A DNA stretch of 64,000 nt from CAWJPY01 sp963844865 (GCA_963844865.1 CAWJPY010000001.1:124001-188000), one strand, 5' to 3'; shown: positions 7,790-15,796, counted from the first letter of the stretch. Notes: generated by a model not told the origin, from the letters alone. Numbers and translations: made by a program.

Positions 7790-9244
7790 TCAGATGGCGG
7801 TCGGATCCTCGACGCGACGCTCGGCGGCGGGCCTCGCACCAGGGATCTCGATCGCCTTCAGGATCAGGTCGTGGAGACCCACGACCTCGACCTCCCCCAG
7901 CTCGTGATCCTCGACGAGCTCGCGGAGCTGCTTCTTGCAGTTGGCGCAGGGGGCAACCACGTACCGGGCGCCGGAGGCACGGATCTGGTCCGCCTTGCGC
8001 TTGCCGCCGACGCCGGTGCGGAAGCTGCGAATCTCATCGATGGAAACGGTGCCCCCGCCGCCGCCGCAGCAGTAGTTGTCGCTGCCGCAAGGGTCCATCT
8101 CGACGTAGTTCGCGCAGAACGAGCGCAGGATCTCGCGCGGCTGATCGATGATCCACCCCTTGCGGGCCACGTTGCAGGGGTCGTGATAGGTCACCACGTC
8201 GGTGACGATGTCCGGGTTGAGGGTCAGCCTGCCCTCCTCCAGCATCCGGTGCGTCCACTCGACGCAGCTCACCACCTCCGGTGGATCCGCCCCGCCGAAC
8301 ACCGGAACGTAGTCCTTGGCCGAACGAGAGGCGTGGCCGCACTCGCCGACCATGATCTTGGAGCACCGCAGACGTCGGACCTCCGCGGTGAGCTGCCGGA
8401 TGATGCGGCGCAGGTAACGGTCGTTGATGAACAACCCGTAGTTGATGCCGTCGAAGTCGCCGGAACCGATGGTCCACGAGCAGCCCGTCGCATAGAACAC
8501 CGCCGCGTTGCCCATCAGGGTGTCGGCCTCCAGCAGGAAGTCGCTGACCGCCGGCACGAAGAGATACTCTGCCTCCCCGACGTCGATCGGAAACCTGACC
8601 TGGTCGAAGCCGAGCTGCTCCTCCAGCTCCTCCTCGAGGAACTCGCAGGTGTCGGCCATGGCCGCCACGGGGATCGCAGAGGTGTTGTGGGTCCTGCCCT
8701 CCAGCTGCTCACGCACCGCCACCACCAGCGCCTTGGGCGCCAGCCCGATCTCCGACAGGATGTGGCGCATCAGGTGGGTCATCAGGCCGTGGTCGATGCC
8801 CAGCGGACACTCCATGGTGCAGCGGCGGCACGCGGTGCATCGGTAGACCGACTCCGCCATCTCGTCGAGGTATGAGTCGGTGAGCTCCCACGCCGTGCCG
8901 AGACGGGCGCGGAGCATGCCGGAGACGGTGAAGTATCGGCGGTAGATCCTGAGAATGAGCTCGGTTCGATAGCAGGGAATGTCCCGAGGGTCCCCACTGG
9001 TGTCGTACACCGGGCAGACGTCGGCACAGCGGGAGCACTTGGTGGTGACGCGCGAGTACAGATCGAGCCAGTATCCGTAGGCGCTGTGACGGACGACGGC
9101 CGCCATCACCGAGAGGAACCGCCGGACCCGGTTGCGCTCATCGTAGGGTTCGACGTAGAACGAGTATCGTCCGGCGCCCTCGACCCCGGCACCACTACGC
9201 GGACTCGATTCCGGGTCAACATCGATCGCCGCCTCGTGCACCAT
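7790..9244 (-). CDS. HdrD/DsrK/HmcF-like iron-sulfur protein with CCG domains
   Basis: The 484-residue protein has two N-terminal ferredoxin motifs, CSRCADVCP (with a further Cys in DIPCYR) and CTACRRCTMECP. Two cysteine-rich CCG-type regions follow; the second reads HDPCNVARKG, CGSDNYCCGGGGG and CANCKK. This is the layout of heterodisulfide reductase subunit D and of DsrK and HmcF, which hold a noncubane [4Fe-4S] site on the cytoplasmic side and carry out thiol/disulfide chemistry. It is the first gene of the operon. The start is either GTG 9247 or ATG 9244; I prefer ATG because AGGAGG lies just upstream. Confidence 0.9.
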   Translation of the reverse strand: MVHEAAIDVDPESSPRSGAGVEGAGRYSFYVEPYDERNRVRRFLSVMAAVVRHSAYGYWLDLYSRVTTKCSRCADVCPVYDTSGDPRDIPCYRTELILRIYRRYFTVSGMLRARLGTAWELTDSYLDEMAESVYRCTACRRCTMECPLGIDHGLMTHLMRHILSEIGLAPKALVVAVREQLEGRTHNTSAIPVAAMADTCEFLEEELEEQLGFDQVRFPIDVGEAEYLFVPAVSDFLLEADTLMGNAAVFYATGCSWTIGSGDFDGINYGLFINDRYLRRIIRQLTAEVRRLRCSKIMVGECGHASRSAKDYVPVFGGADPPEVVSCVEWTHRMLEEGRLTLNPDIVTDVVTYHDPCNVARKGWIIDQPREILRSFCANYVEMDPCGSDNYCCGGGGGTVSIDEIRSFRTGVGGKRKADQIRASGARYVVAPCANCKKQLRELVEDHELGEVEVVGLHDLILKAIEIPGARPAAERRVEDPTAI

Positions 9245-9925
9245 CACCCTCCTCGCCAGGACCCACAGAGGTCCTGTCCTTCATGACCCGAGCAAGATCT
9301 GAACCAGCTCCGCGAGGTGCGCCCGAGGTCCGTCGGCGGGGACCGTAGCAAGCTCGAGCGTCGCCGTGACCGGGTCGACCGCCCCGGGCGAGCAGAGGGC
9401 GCGACGGCAGCGTCCGTGGACAGGGCCGAAACGGAAACCTCCGTGCGACATGAGCCTCCGAGGGCGTCACGACGCGTCCTCGCAGCGCGAGGCCGGTCTC
9501 GGCGAGGGCAGCGCTCTCATCCACGACGCGGACGTTCGCGACGGACATACCACTGCGGATCCGGGACGAGGATCCCACCCCGGCAAGTGCTGCAAAGTGC
9601 ATTGTTACAGCTCGACGATCTTCACAGGATGCTCGCGTGGGACTGGACCAGGCGACCTGCTGGAACACCAGCGAAGCATGCCCGGCCCGCCGCCCAAGAC
9701 CTCCTGCCGGCGCCCTTCTCCGGCGGCTCGCCGGAAGGTCTGCCACCCCTTCTCGCGTCTCCCCCCTGATCCTCCGACCGAGGTGGAAGGCACCTTGCTT
9801 GAACGCGTCTGTGTGGTGTCTGAGGCGGAGGCAGAGCAACCGATGCTGAGTGTCCAGGCGACCCGGTCCCGCGCGACGCCGGTGGAGGGTGACGCGCTCG
9901 GCCCGACACACCTCGGGGGAACGAC
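9245..9925. other. 681-bp gene-free stretch upstream of the redox operon
   Basis: The open frames here are arginine- and proline-rich and look like shadows, and none has a convincing start or domain. The stretch separates two divergent transcription units, so it should hold the promoter of the redox operon and that of the small gene at 9926. A perfect 6-bp inverted repeat, AGGACC-N6-GGTCCT (9258-9275), lies just upstream of the ribosome-binding site of the DsrK-like gene and could be an operator or leader hairpin. I searched by eye for a sigma-54 -24/-12 site and found none with correct spacing. Confidence 0.5.
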
Positions 9926-10324
9926 ATGAAGGCACTGCTGGTCCTCTCTGAGCGTGAGCCGCTCCTGATCGTCACCCCGCGCGCGGCCATCCGTGATGGC
10001 CGCCTGGCGGCTGACCTTGCCGGCAGAGGGTTGCCGAGGTTCATCGCGTACGACCTGCCGCTGGAGAAGGTGCGCGAGAGATATGGCCCGTCGTTCTCAG
10101 TCATCGAGCGGGCGGTCATGACGGGCCGGCGGTCCCGCGTGCTCGACTTCGACGGCGCGAGGACCTTCCGCCACCTCTCCATCTCCGACCTCGGCTCATC
10201 GTTCGTCTGCGACCGCGATGAGCGTCAAGCTTCGGATGTTCCGCGGCGGGGGGCCTCCCCCCTCTGGGAAAGCGAGCGTCCGCCGAGCACCAGAACCGGG
10301 TGCCGAGACGATCGACCGTGGTGA
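9926..10324 (+). CDS. small conserved-looking cytoplasmic protein of unknown function
   Basis: The 132-residue frame starts MKALLVLSEREPLLIVT, with GGGGG a few bases upstream as a possible ribosome-binding site. The first 95 or so residues look like a compact alpha/beta protein ending DLGSSFVCDRDE and resemble, from memory, small unnamed proteins of sulfate reducers. The last 35 residues are of shadow-like composition and overlap the 3' end of the opposing radical SAM gene by 209 bp. The true C-terminus may therefore lie near 10220, with the tail produced by a lost stop or a frame change. I do not know its function. Proximity to the redox operon is suggestive only. Confidence 0.5.
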   Translation: MKALLVLSEREPLLIVTPRAAIRDGRLAADLAGRGLPRFIAYDLPLEKVRERYGPSFSVIERAVMTGRRSRVLDFDGARTFRHLSISDLGSSFVCDRDERQASDVPRRGASPLWESERPPSTRTGCRDDRPW

Positions 10325-11207
10325 CCTCATCACTGGCGGCGAGCTCGGCGAGCGCCTCCTGGGCCCACGGCTGCGACCAGCCTTCCAGGGCGGACAGCAC
10401 CTCATCCTGGCGCAGGGGATGGCGCCGAATGATCCCGACCAAGTGATCGGCGGACTCGGCGACCAACCTGAGGGCTCGCCCCCCGGCACCGGCCACGACC
10501 ACCGGTGAAACTCCACCCAGGATCGACACAGCTCGGTCGAGCTGCGAGCGCTCCGGGGGCCACACCCACGCCTCCGCGGGCGGCCGCGTGGGAACGTTGA
10601 TCTGGACCTCGTCGGGCTGGATGCGACGCAACGCTTCGGCCAGGTCCGTGAGCGCTTCCTCGCTGTCATTGAGCCCGCGCACGAGCATGACCTCCAGCCA
10701 CAGCCGTCCCTCGTACTGCCGGCGGAAGGCGGACAGCCCGCCGATGATCTGCTCGACACGGAGCGAGCGGTGGGGGCGGTTGATGGTGTCGAAGAGCGGG
10801 TCGCTGGCGGCGTCCAGGCTCGGCAGGACGGCGTCCGCCCCCGCCAACTCTCGATGCATCTCCCCCCGGTGCAGGAGGGAGCCGTTGGTGATGACCGCGA
10901 TCGGCAGGTCGCTGATCGTCCGCAGCCTCCGGATCATCCAGCCCAGGCGAGAGTGGAGGGTGGTCTCCCCCGAGCCCACGAACGTGAGCCAATCCACGGA
11001 TCCCGGCCGAAGGCGCGCGAGCGTCTCCTCGACCTCGGACACGATTTCTTCTGCGGGGACGTACTCCTTGCGGCCCACGACCAGAGGATGAGTCCGGCCC
11101 AGCTGGCAGTACACGCAGCTGAGGTCGCAGGTTTTCAGAGGAAGGGGGTCGATCCCGAGAGAGCGACCCAGCCGCCGTGAGGGTACCGGTCCGAAGACAT
11201 ACTTCAC
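10116..11207 (-). CDS. radical SAM protein (COG0731-like)
   Basis: The N-terminus KYVFGPVPSRRLGRSLG and the cluster motif CDLSCVYCQLG (CxxxCxxC) identify a radical SAM enzyme of the group often found with NifX-like and TrmO proteins. I take GTG 11207 as start because it forms a GTGA overlap with the trmO stop; GTG 11210 is also possible. The conserved body ends near RLGTRFWC (about residue 300), and then about 60 Arg/Gly-rich residues overlap the gene on the other strand. A one-base change in the G6/C6 runs at about 10248-10262 would end the protein at a nearby TGA, so the tail may be a frameshift artefact. The substrate is unknown. Confidence 0.82.
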   Translation of the reverse strand: MKYVFGPVPSRRLGRSLGIDPLPLKTCDLSCVYCQLGRTHPLVVGRKEYVPAEEIVSEVEETLARLRPGSVDWLTFVGSGETTLHSRLGWMIRRLRTISDLPIAVITNGSLLHRGEMHRELAGADAVLPSLDAASDPLFDTINRPHRSLRVEQIIGGLSAFRRQYEGRLWLEVMLVRGLNDSEEALTDLAEALRRIQPDEVQINVPTRPPAEAWVWPPERSQLDRAVSILGGVSPVVVAGAGGRALRLVAESADHLVGIIRRHPLRQDEVLSALEGWSQPWAQEALAELAASDEVTTVDRLGTRFWCSADARFPRGGRPPAAEHPKLDAHRGRRRTMSRGRRWRGGGRSSRRRSRARGTAGPS

Positions 11208-11665
11208 CACGCCTCCTTCGTCAGCGCGGGCTTGAGATCCAGGACCGGCGTCCCGTCGAAGGCGTCCATTCCCCGCACCCGCACCACGTTGCCGGCGACC
11301 TCGACGATGTCGACCACCGTGACCCCGATCGGGTTCGGGCGGCGTGGGCTGCGGAGCGAGAACACGCCGCGCTTGGGACGACCGGCGTCGCCTCGCGGGT
11401 GCTGGAGCAGCTCGAACGTCCCGGCACGATGGAACGCGAAGACCACCATCATCCGCTGGCCTGACTCGAGCCCTGCCAAACCCTCCGCCAGGGACGGATC
11501 GAGGACGATGCGAGCCTCCCCTCGCTCGTTGTGCGGCCCGGCAGGCCCCGGCGACGATTCGCGCTCCACGCGGCCGATGGGGCGCATCGCGGGAAGCGCG
11601 GGCGTACGGTCGATCTCCTCGAGCTCGAGCAGGTCTTCGTCCGTCCAGTAGAACGATGCAGCCAC
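11204..11665 (-). CDS. trmO: TrmO-type tRNA methyltransferase (TsaA/YaeB family)
   Basis: The family signature RPNPIGVTVV and the preceding GVFSLRSPR are clear, as are ARIVLDPSLAEGL and MVVFAFHRAG. Characterised family members use SAM to N6-methylate the t6A base at position 37 of some tRNAs; others in non-enteric clusters may act on different substrates. The product is 153 residues from GTG 11665, which follows GGAGAGG. The conserved domain begins at MRPIGRVE about 27 residues in, so a shorter start is possible. It sits between the NifX-like and radical SAM genes, a grouping I recall from anaerobes, where its role is not settled. Confidence 0.85.
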   Translation of the reverse strand: MAASFYWTDEDLLELEEIDRTPALPAMRPIGRVERESSPGPAGPHNERGEARIVLDPSLAEGLAGLESGQRMMVVFAFHRAGTFELLQHPRGDAGRPKRGVFSLRSPRRPNPIGVTVVDIVEVAGNVVRVRGMDAFDGTPVLDLKPALTKEAW

Positions 11666-11713
11666 CTTGTCACCTCTCCTCCCCAGCCCATCATGGACAC
11701 CACGCGGTCCGGC

Positions 11714-12172
11714 TCACGTGATTGGCGTCTTGGGCTGACCCGGCTCGTCGTGTCCACCCGCCTCAGGAGGCTCCTTATCATGAGCGCCGCGGTCGCCTCC
11801 TGCCTCTCCGGCCGCAGCCTCCTGCCGCCTTGGGCGCCGAGTGGAGGCGGGCGTGAGGAACCGTTCCTCCGCCAGCGTCCCGTTCACATAGGCTTGCACG
11901 ACCTCATCCACGGGCCCGCAGACCTCGCGCACGACCTCGATCCCGACGGCCCGCAGCGCGGTCTCCAGGGTGCGGGACAAGGCCGAGCAGAGAACCACGT
12001 CCACGGCGAGGATGGACAAGGTGGCGGGCCGAGCTCTGCTGCCCAGCCGGTGCTCCGAACGTCCGGTGACAGCCCCGTTCTCCACGGTAAAGATGTCCAC
12101 CCGACTCGCCACGTCGAACACCGGCGAGACCCGATCCTTCCAGACGGGGACGGCGAGTCTCATCTCGATCAT
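11714..12172 (-). CDS. NifX/NifB-type dinitrogenase iron-molybdenum cofactor-binding domain protein
   Basis: The domain starts MRLAVPVWKDRVSPVFDVA, the hallmark of the NifX/NafY/MTH1175 family that binds iron-sulfur or iron-molybdenum precursors. It runs to about residue 105 (GPVDEVVQAYVNGTL), followed by a charged, Arg/Pro/Glu-rich tail of about 45 residues. No nif structural genes are in view, so this is likelier one of the general metallocluster-carrier members. The start is ATG 12172 or ATG 12163. A sigma-54-like promoter sits at 12177-12192, so close that only 12163 would lie downstream of the predicted transcription start. Confidence 0.82.
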   Translation of the reverse strand: MIEMRLAVPVWKDRVSPVFDVASRVDIFTVENGAVTGRSEHRLGSRARPATLSILAVDVVLCSALSRTLETALRAVGIEVVREVCGPVDEVVQAYVNGTLAEERFLTPASTRRPRRQEAAAGEAGGDRGAHDKEPPEAGGHDEPGQPKTPIT

Positions 12173-12176
12173 CACC

Positions 12177-12192
12177 AGCAATGTTCCTGCCA
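12177..12192 (-). promoter_or_regulatory. sigma-54-type -24/-12 promoter
   Basis: On the minus strand the sequence reads TGGCAG-N5-TTGCT, with GG and GC separated by exactly 10 nt as sigma-54 requires. It matches the TGGCAC-N5-TTGCW consensus at all but one position. It lies between a sigma-54 activator gene and the NifX-like gene it would drive. The predicted transcription start (about 12166) falls only a few bases before ATG 12163, leaving almost no leader; this is a caution. Confidence 0.6.
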
Positions 12193-12308
12193 GGTTCGAC
12201 GGCCGGTAGGGAGGAAGAGAGCTGCGATCCGCATGACAAGCCGGCGCCGACGGCTCTCGTACTGCAGCTTTCTGCCGGCGGTCGCCGCGCCGGCCGCGCT
12301 TCCTTCCG

Positions 12309-13682
12309 CTAATGCCCCCGCTTGGAGCGGGTGCTGCGGCCGTCGCTCGCCGGCGGTGTGACCCCGAGTGCTTTCATCTTGCGAGCCAGCGTCGTGGGGT
12401 GGATCCCCAGCTCCTTTGCCACCGCCTTGCGGTTGCCCTCGTGGCGCCTGAGGGCGTCGCTGATGTGAAACGCCACCAGGGAGTCCAGGGACGCTCCCGG
12501 CCTCAGGTCGGGTGGTGACGCATACGCACTCTCGAGCAGCTCCCTGGGCATGTGCTGACTCTCGACGAGTCCGCCCTGGCACAGGACGAAGGCGTGTTCG
12601 ATGATGTTCTCGAGCTCCCGCGCGTTGCCGGGAAAATCATATCCCATGAGCATGCTCAGGACATCGTCCGAGACTCCGACGATGTCCTTGTTCTGAATGC
12701 GGTTGAAGCGAGCGATGAAGTGCTCGATCAGGAGCGGGATGTCCTCCCTACGGTCGCGCAGAGTCGGGAGATCCAGTCGAAACACGTTGATCCGGTAGTA
12801 GAGGTCCTCACGGAACTTGCCCTCGCGCACCAACTTCTCGAGGTCCTGGTGGGTGGCGGTGATCACCCGGACGTCCGCCTGTACCGGCTCCACTGACCCG
12901 AGGGGTTCGTACACGCGCTCCTGGAGCACCCGCAGCAAGCGCACCTGCATCGCCGGTGAAATGTCCCCGATCTCGTCGAGAAGGATGGTGCCGCCCTCGG
13001 CGAGGGCGAAACGTCCCGGCTTGTCCTTGCGAGCGTCGGTGAAAGCTCCCGCTCTGTACCCGAACAGCTCCGATTCGAGCAGGGTGTCGGGCAGGGCACC
13101 ACAGTTTATCGCCACGAAGCGCTTGCCTCTGCGCGACGACAGATCGTGAATGGCTCGTGCGAAGAGCTCCTTGCCGGTGCCGCTCTCGCCGTGGATCACG
13201 ATCGTGCTGTCGCTGTCCGCGATGATCGGGAGCAGGTCGAAGAGCGATCGCATCGCCGCACTCCGCCCGATGATGTCCGCGAACCGGTAGCGACCCTCGA
13301 GCTCACGCCGCAGCTCCTCGACCTGGGTGAGATCGCGGAACGTCTCCACGCCTCCCACGATGTTCCCGGCGTCGTCTCTCAGGATGGCGGTCGATATGCT
13401 GACCGGAACCTCCCGTCCTTCGGCGTCGATGATGTAGATGGCCTTGTTGACCACGGGGCGTTTGGATGCGAGCGTCTGTCTCAGGGCGCACTCGGTCTCG
13501 CAGATGCTGGCCCTGAACACGTCGCAGCACTCTCGTCCCATCGCCTCCTGCTGAGAGATGCCGGTGATCCTGGAGGCCGAGGCGTTGAACGACGTGATCC
13601 GCCACTCCGTATCGACGGTGAAGACACCGTCGGTGACGCTGTCCAGGATCGTCTGCGCGGCCTCCGGATTCGGATGATGCAC
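12309..13682 (-). CDS. PAS-domain sigma-54-dependent transcriptional activator (NtrC family, no receiver)
   Basis: An N-terminal PAS domain (about residues 5-120) includes a Cys cluster C52, C53, C61, C65 (ECCDVF, ICETEC). An AAA+ core follows with Walker A GESGTGKE, Walker B GTILLDEIGD and the arginine-rich region, then a Fis-type helix-turn-helix (RKAVAKELGIHPTTLARKM). The sigma-54 contact loop reads GAFTDA instead of GAFTGA, a variant I recognise in related anaerobe regulators. I prefer the GTG at 13682 because GAGGTG lies just before it; GTG 13697 has no ribosome-binding site. The Cys-bearing PAS suggests redox or metal control of the sigma-54 promoter ahead of the next gene. Confidence 0.9.
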   Translation of the reverse strand: MHHPNPEAAQTILDSVTDGVFTVDTEWRITSFNASASRITGISQQEAMGRECCDVFRASICETECALRQTLASKRPVVNKAIYIIDAEGREVPVSISTAILRDDAGNIVGGVETFRDLTQVEELRRELEGRYRFADIIGRSAAMRSLFDLLPIIADSDSTIVIHGESGTGKELFARAIHDLSSRRGKRFVAINCGALPDTLLESELFGYRAGAFTDARKDKPGRFALAEGGTILLDEIGDISPAMQVRLLRVLQERVYEPLGSVEPVQADVRVITATHQDLEKLVREGKFREDLYYRINVFRLDLPTLRDRREDIPLLIEHFIARFNRIQNKDIVGVSDDVLSMLMGYDFPGNARELENIIEHAFVLCQGGLVESQHMPRELLESAYASPPDLRPGASLDSLVAFHISDALRRHEGNRKAVAKELGIHPTTLARKMKALGVTPPASDGRSTRSKRGH

Positions 13683-13852
13683 GATAGCCCACCTCACGCG
13701 TGCGCACTGCGACCGTTGATCTCTCCTTGCGATCGGCCCCGGCGCGGTCGCAGCCTCGTCTACGCTCTATGATCAGATCTCGGCCGATCGATGTCAAAGG
13801 CGGCACACGACGACCGTCCGGCCTCGGGTAGCTGCAGTGTTGAAGGACCCGT

Positions 13853-13881
13853 TTGGCGAGCCGGCGTCCTTTCCTCATAAT
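13853..13881 (+). promoter_or_regulatory. sigma-70-type promoter of the MFS gene, leaderless layout
   Basis: TTGGCG (13853-13858), a 17-bp spacer and CATAAT (13876-13881). The ATG at 13889 is only 7 nt beyond the -10 box and has no ribosome-binding site, so the transcript probably begins at or next to the start codon. Confidence 0.6.
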
Positions 13882-13888
13882 GCGGCCG

Positions 13889-15112
13889 ATGTCTGAGGAT
13901 CAGGCTGCGGGCAGCCGCGAGGCAGGCTCGCCGGGGTGGGCCGGTCTACCGCGGGGCGTGTGGGCACTGGGTCTGGTGAGCCTGCTCATGGACACCTCGT
14001 CGGAGGCGATCCACAGCCTCCTGCCTGTGTTCCTGGTGTCGACGCTGGGGGCGAGCGCGCTCTCCGTGGGACTGGTGGAGGGCGTTGCCGAGGCCACCGC
14101 CCTCATCACCCGCACCTTCTCGGGCGCGCTGTCGGACCGGCTGGGCAAGCGCAAAGCGCTGGCGGTGGCAGGCTACGGCCTGGCCGCGGCCAGCAAGCCC
14201 CTGTTCGCCATCGCCGGCAGCGTCGGCGCCGTGCTCGGTGCGCGCTTCGTGGACCGCATCGGCAAGGGAGTGCGGGGAGCGCCCCGCGACGCCCTGGTGG
14301 CGGACATCACACCCGATCACATGCGGGGCGCGGCCTTCGGCCTGCGCCAATCCATGGACACGGTGGGCGCCGTGCTCGGACCAGGTCTGGCCATGGCGCT
14401 CATGGCCACCTTCGCATCGAGCTTCCGGACCGTGTTCTGGCTGGCCACGATCCCGGCCGCAACCTCCGTCATCGTCCTGGTGGCGGGCGTGGAGGAACCT
14501 GCGCACGAGCTCCAGCCCGCTCCCCGGTTCCCCCTCCGCCGGCGGGAGCTCACGAGCCTGCCCCGCGCCTACTGGCTGGTGGCGGGTGTGGCGGCGGTGT
14601 TCACCCTCGCTCGTTTCAGCGAGGCGTTCATCCTCCTCCAGGCGGACGAGGTCGGTCTCAGCCAGCGCCTGATCCCGCTCATGCTCCTGGTCCTCAACGT
14701 GGCCTACGCGGCCACCGCCTACCCGGTGGGACGGCTCTCCGACCGGGTCGGTCGTTGGCAGCTGCTGGCCGCGGGCCTGGTGGCGCTCATCGTCGCCGAC
14801 CTGGTCCTCGCCCTCGCCGGCCGCCCGCTGGTGGTGGCCGTCGGAGCGGCCCTCTGGGGCCTGCACATGGGCCTCACCCAGGGCCTGTTGGCGGCGCTGG
14901 TGGCCGACACCGCGGGGGCACGGCTGCGCGGCACAGCCTACGGAGTGTTCAGCCTCCTGGGCGGCGTGGCCATGCTCATCGCCAGCGTGGTCGCCGGGGA
15001 GCTGTGGCAGACCTTCGGTCCGGGGGCCACCTTTCTGACCGGCGCCGCCATCACCTCCCTCGCATTGGTGGGGTTCATGTGGCTGCGCGCTCGGGTCGAG
15101 CCGACAGGCTGA
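13889..15112 (+). CDS. major facilitator superfamily transporter
   Basis: The 407-residue product has about 12 hydrophobic helices. The family motif between helices 2 and 3 appears as GALSDRLGKRKAL, and its repeat in the second half as GRLSDRVGRWQLL. The stretch RFVDRIGKGVRGAPRDALVAD, with its conserved Asp and Arg, resembles a group of MFS proteins annotated as drug or fosmidomycin-like exporters; the substrate is not predictable. The start at 13889 is chosen from the promoter position; ATG 13880 is in frame but would overlap the -10 box. It is divergent from the sigma-54 activator gene. Confidence 0.88.
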   Translation: MSEDQAAGSREAGSPGWAGLPRGVWALGLVSLLMDTSSEAIHSLLPVFLVSTLGASALSVGLVEGVAEATALITRTFSGALSDRLGKRKALAVAGYGLAAASKPLFAIAGSVGAVLGARFVDRIGKGVRGAPRDALVADITPDHMRGAAFGLRQSMDTVGAVLGPGLAMALMATFASSFRTVFWLATIPAATSVIVLVAGVEEPAHELQPAPRFPLRRRELTSLPRAYWLVAGVAAVFTLARFSEAFILLQADEVGLSQRLIPLMLLVLNVAYAATAYPVGRLSDRVGRWQLLAAGLVALIVADLVLALAGRPLVVAVGAALWGLHMGLTQGLLAALVADTAGARLRGTAYGVFSLLGGVAMLIASVVAGELWQTFGPGATFLTGAAITSLALVGFMWLRARVEPTG

Positions 15113-15205
15113 GGGTTCGCCGATTATGAGAACGGCCCCGCCTGTGCGGGACCGCTCCCGTGGTTCGCGGAACGGCCCATGCCGCCCCGCGTGCGACGAC
15201 CGGCG

Positions 15206-15718
15206 TCACCAACCCTTGGCGCTCTTGTTGTGGTTCGACTGCGACGAGCCCCAGGACCCTTGCCCGGCCTCGTTCGCCGTTACGTGCCGCATGTTGGTCA
15301 TCTGCCCCTCCGGTGGTGCCTGCACCAGCTGCCAGCCGCTGTCGCTGCCGGCGAACCAGATCTGCGCCAGGTGCTCTCTGTTGCCCTGCTGGCCGAACAC
15401 GAGCATGTCCTTCTTGGGGGCCTTGGCGGTGGTCACGGCGGTGACGTTGAAGGTGTCGAGGACCTGGCCCGTGGCGTCCTTGATCTGCCACTGGGTCGTG
15501 TCCGCCGGCGTCACCGGGTCGAGCTCGTACTTGCCCGCGTGCATGCCGTTGTCCCCGATCTCGAAGCTGAACGGGACCTTGGCCTGCAACTGCCTGACCA
15601 CAGGGGTCTGGGTATACGCCTGGTTGGTCGCGCTGGTGTTGGCTGAGGCGACTCCCCCCACACCGAGCATGGCGAGCGCGCCGACCAGGACCAACGTCTT
15701 CTGGTATAGCTGATTCAT
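15206..15718 (-). CDS. secreted protein of unknown function
   Basis: The 170-residue product starts at the ATG at 15718, after a strong AAGGAGAG. It has a classic signal peptide (KTLVLVGALAMLGVGGVASA) with probable cleavage near residue 26. The mature part contains KVPFSFEIGDNGMHAGKYEL, a phrase typical of small exported proteins abundant in Acidobacteriota, and a Ser/Asn/Gln-rich end. No catalytic residues are apparent. It converges on the MFS gene and has its own promoter. Confidence 0.8.
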   Translation of the reverse strand: MNQLYQKTLVLVGALAMLGVGGVASANTSATNQAYTQTPVVRQLQAKVPFSFEIGDNGMHAGKYELDPVTPADTTQWQIKDATGQVLDTFNVTAVTTAKAPKKDMLVFGQQGNREHLAQIWFAGSDSGWQLVQAPPEGQMTNMRHVTANEAGQGSWGSSQSNHNKSAKGW

Positions 15719-15796
15719 GGTGCTCTCCTTTCGTTCGCTTCCAGGGCGGCGAGGACGTCGGCTGGGCGCCGGCTTCCTCGATTGCCCCTCGCTCAG

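Noticed and set aside
9245..9925. Possible sigma-54 promoter for the redox operon (TTTGCA and GGCAC strings)
   Set aside because: No GG-N10-GC spacing could be found on the relevant strand.
9216..9935. Long antisense frame (239 codons) and overlapping plus-strand frames in the gene-free stretch
   Set aside because: Arg/Pro/Ser-rich composition typical of shadow frames in high-GC DNA, no start signal, no recognisable domain.
11714..12172. Evidence for nitrogen fixation
   Set aside because: A lone NifX-type domain is common in non-diazotrophs; no nifHDK or nifB is in view.
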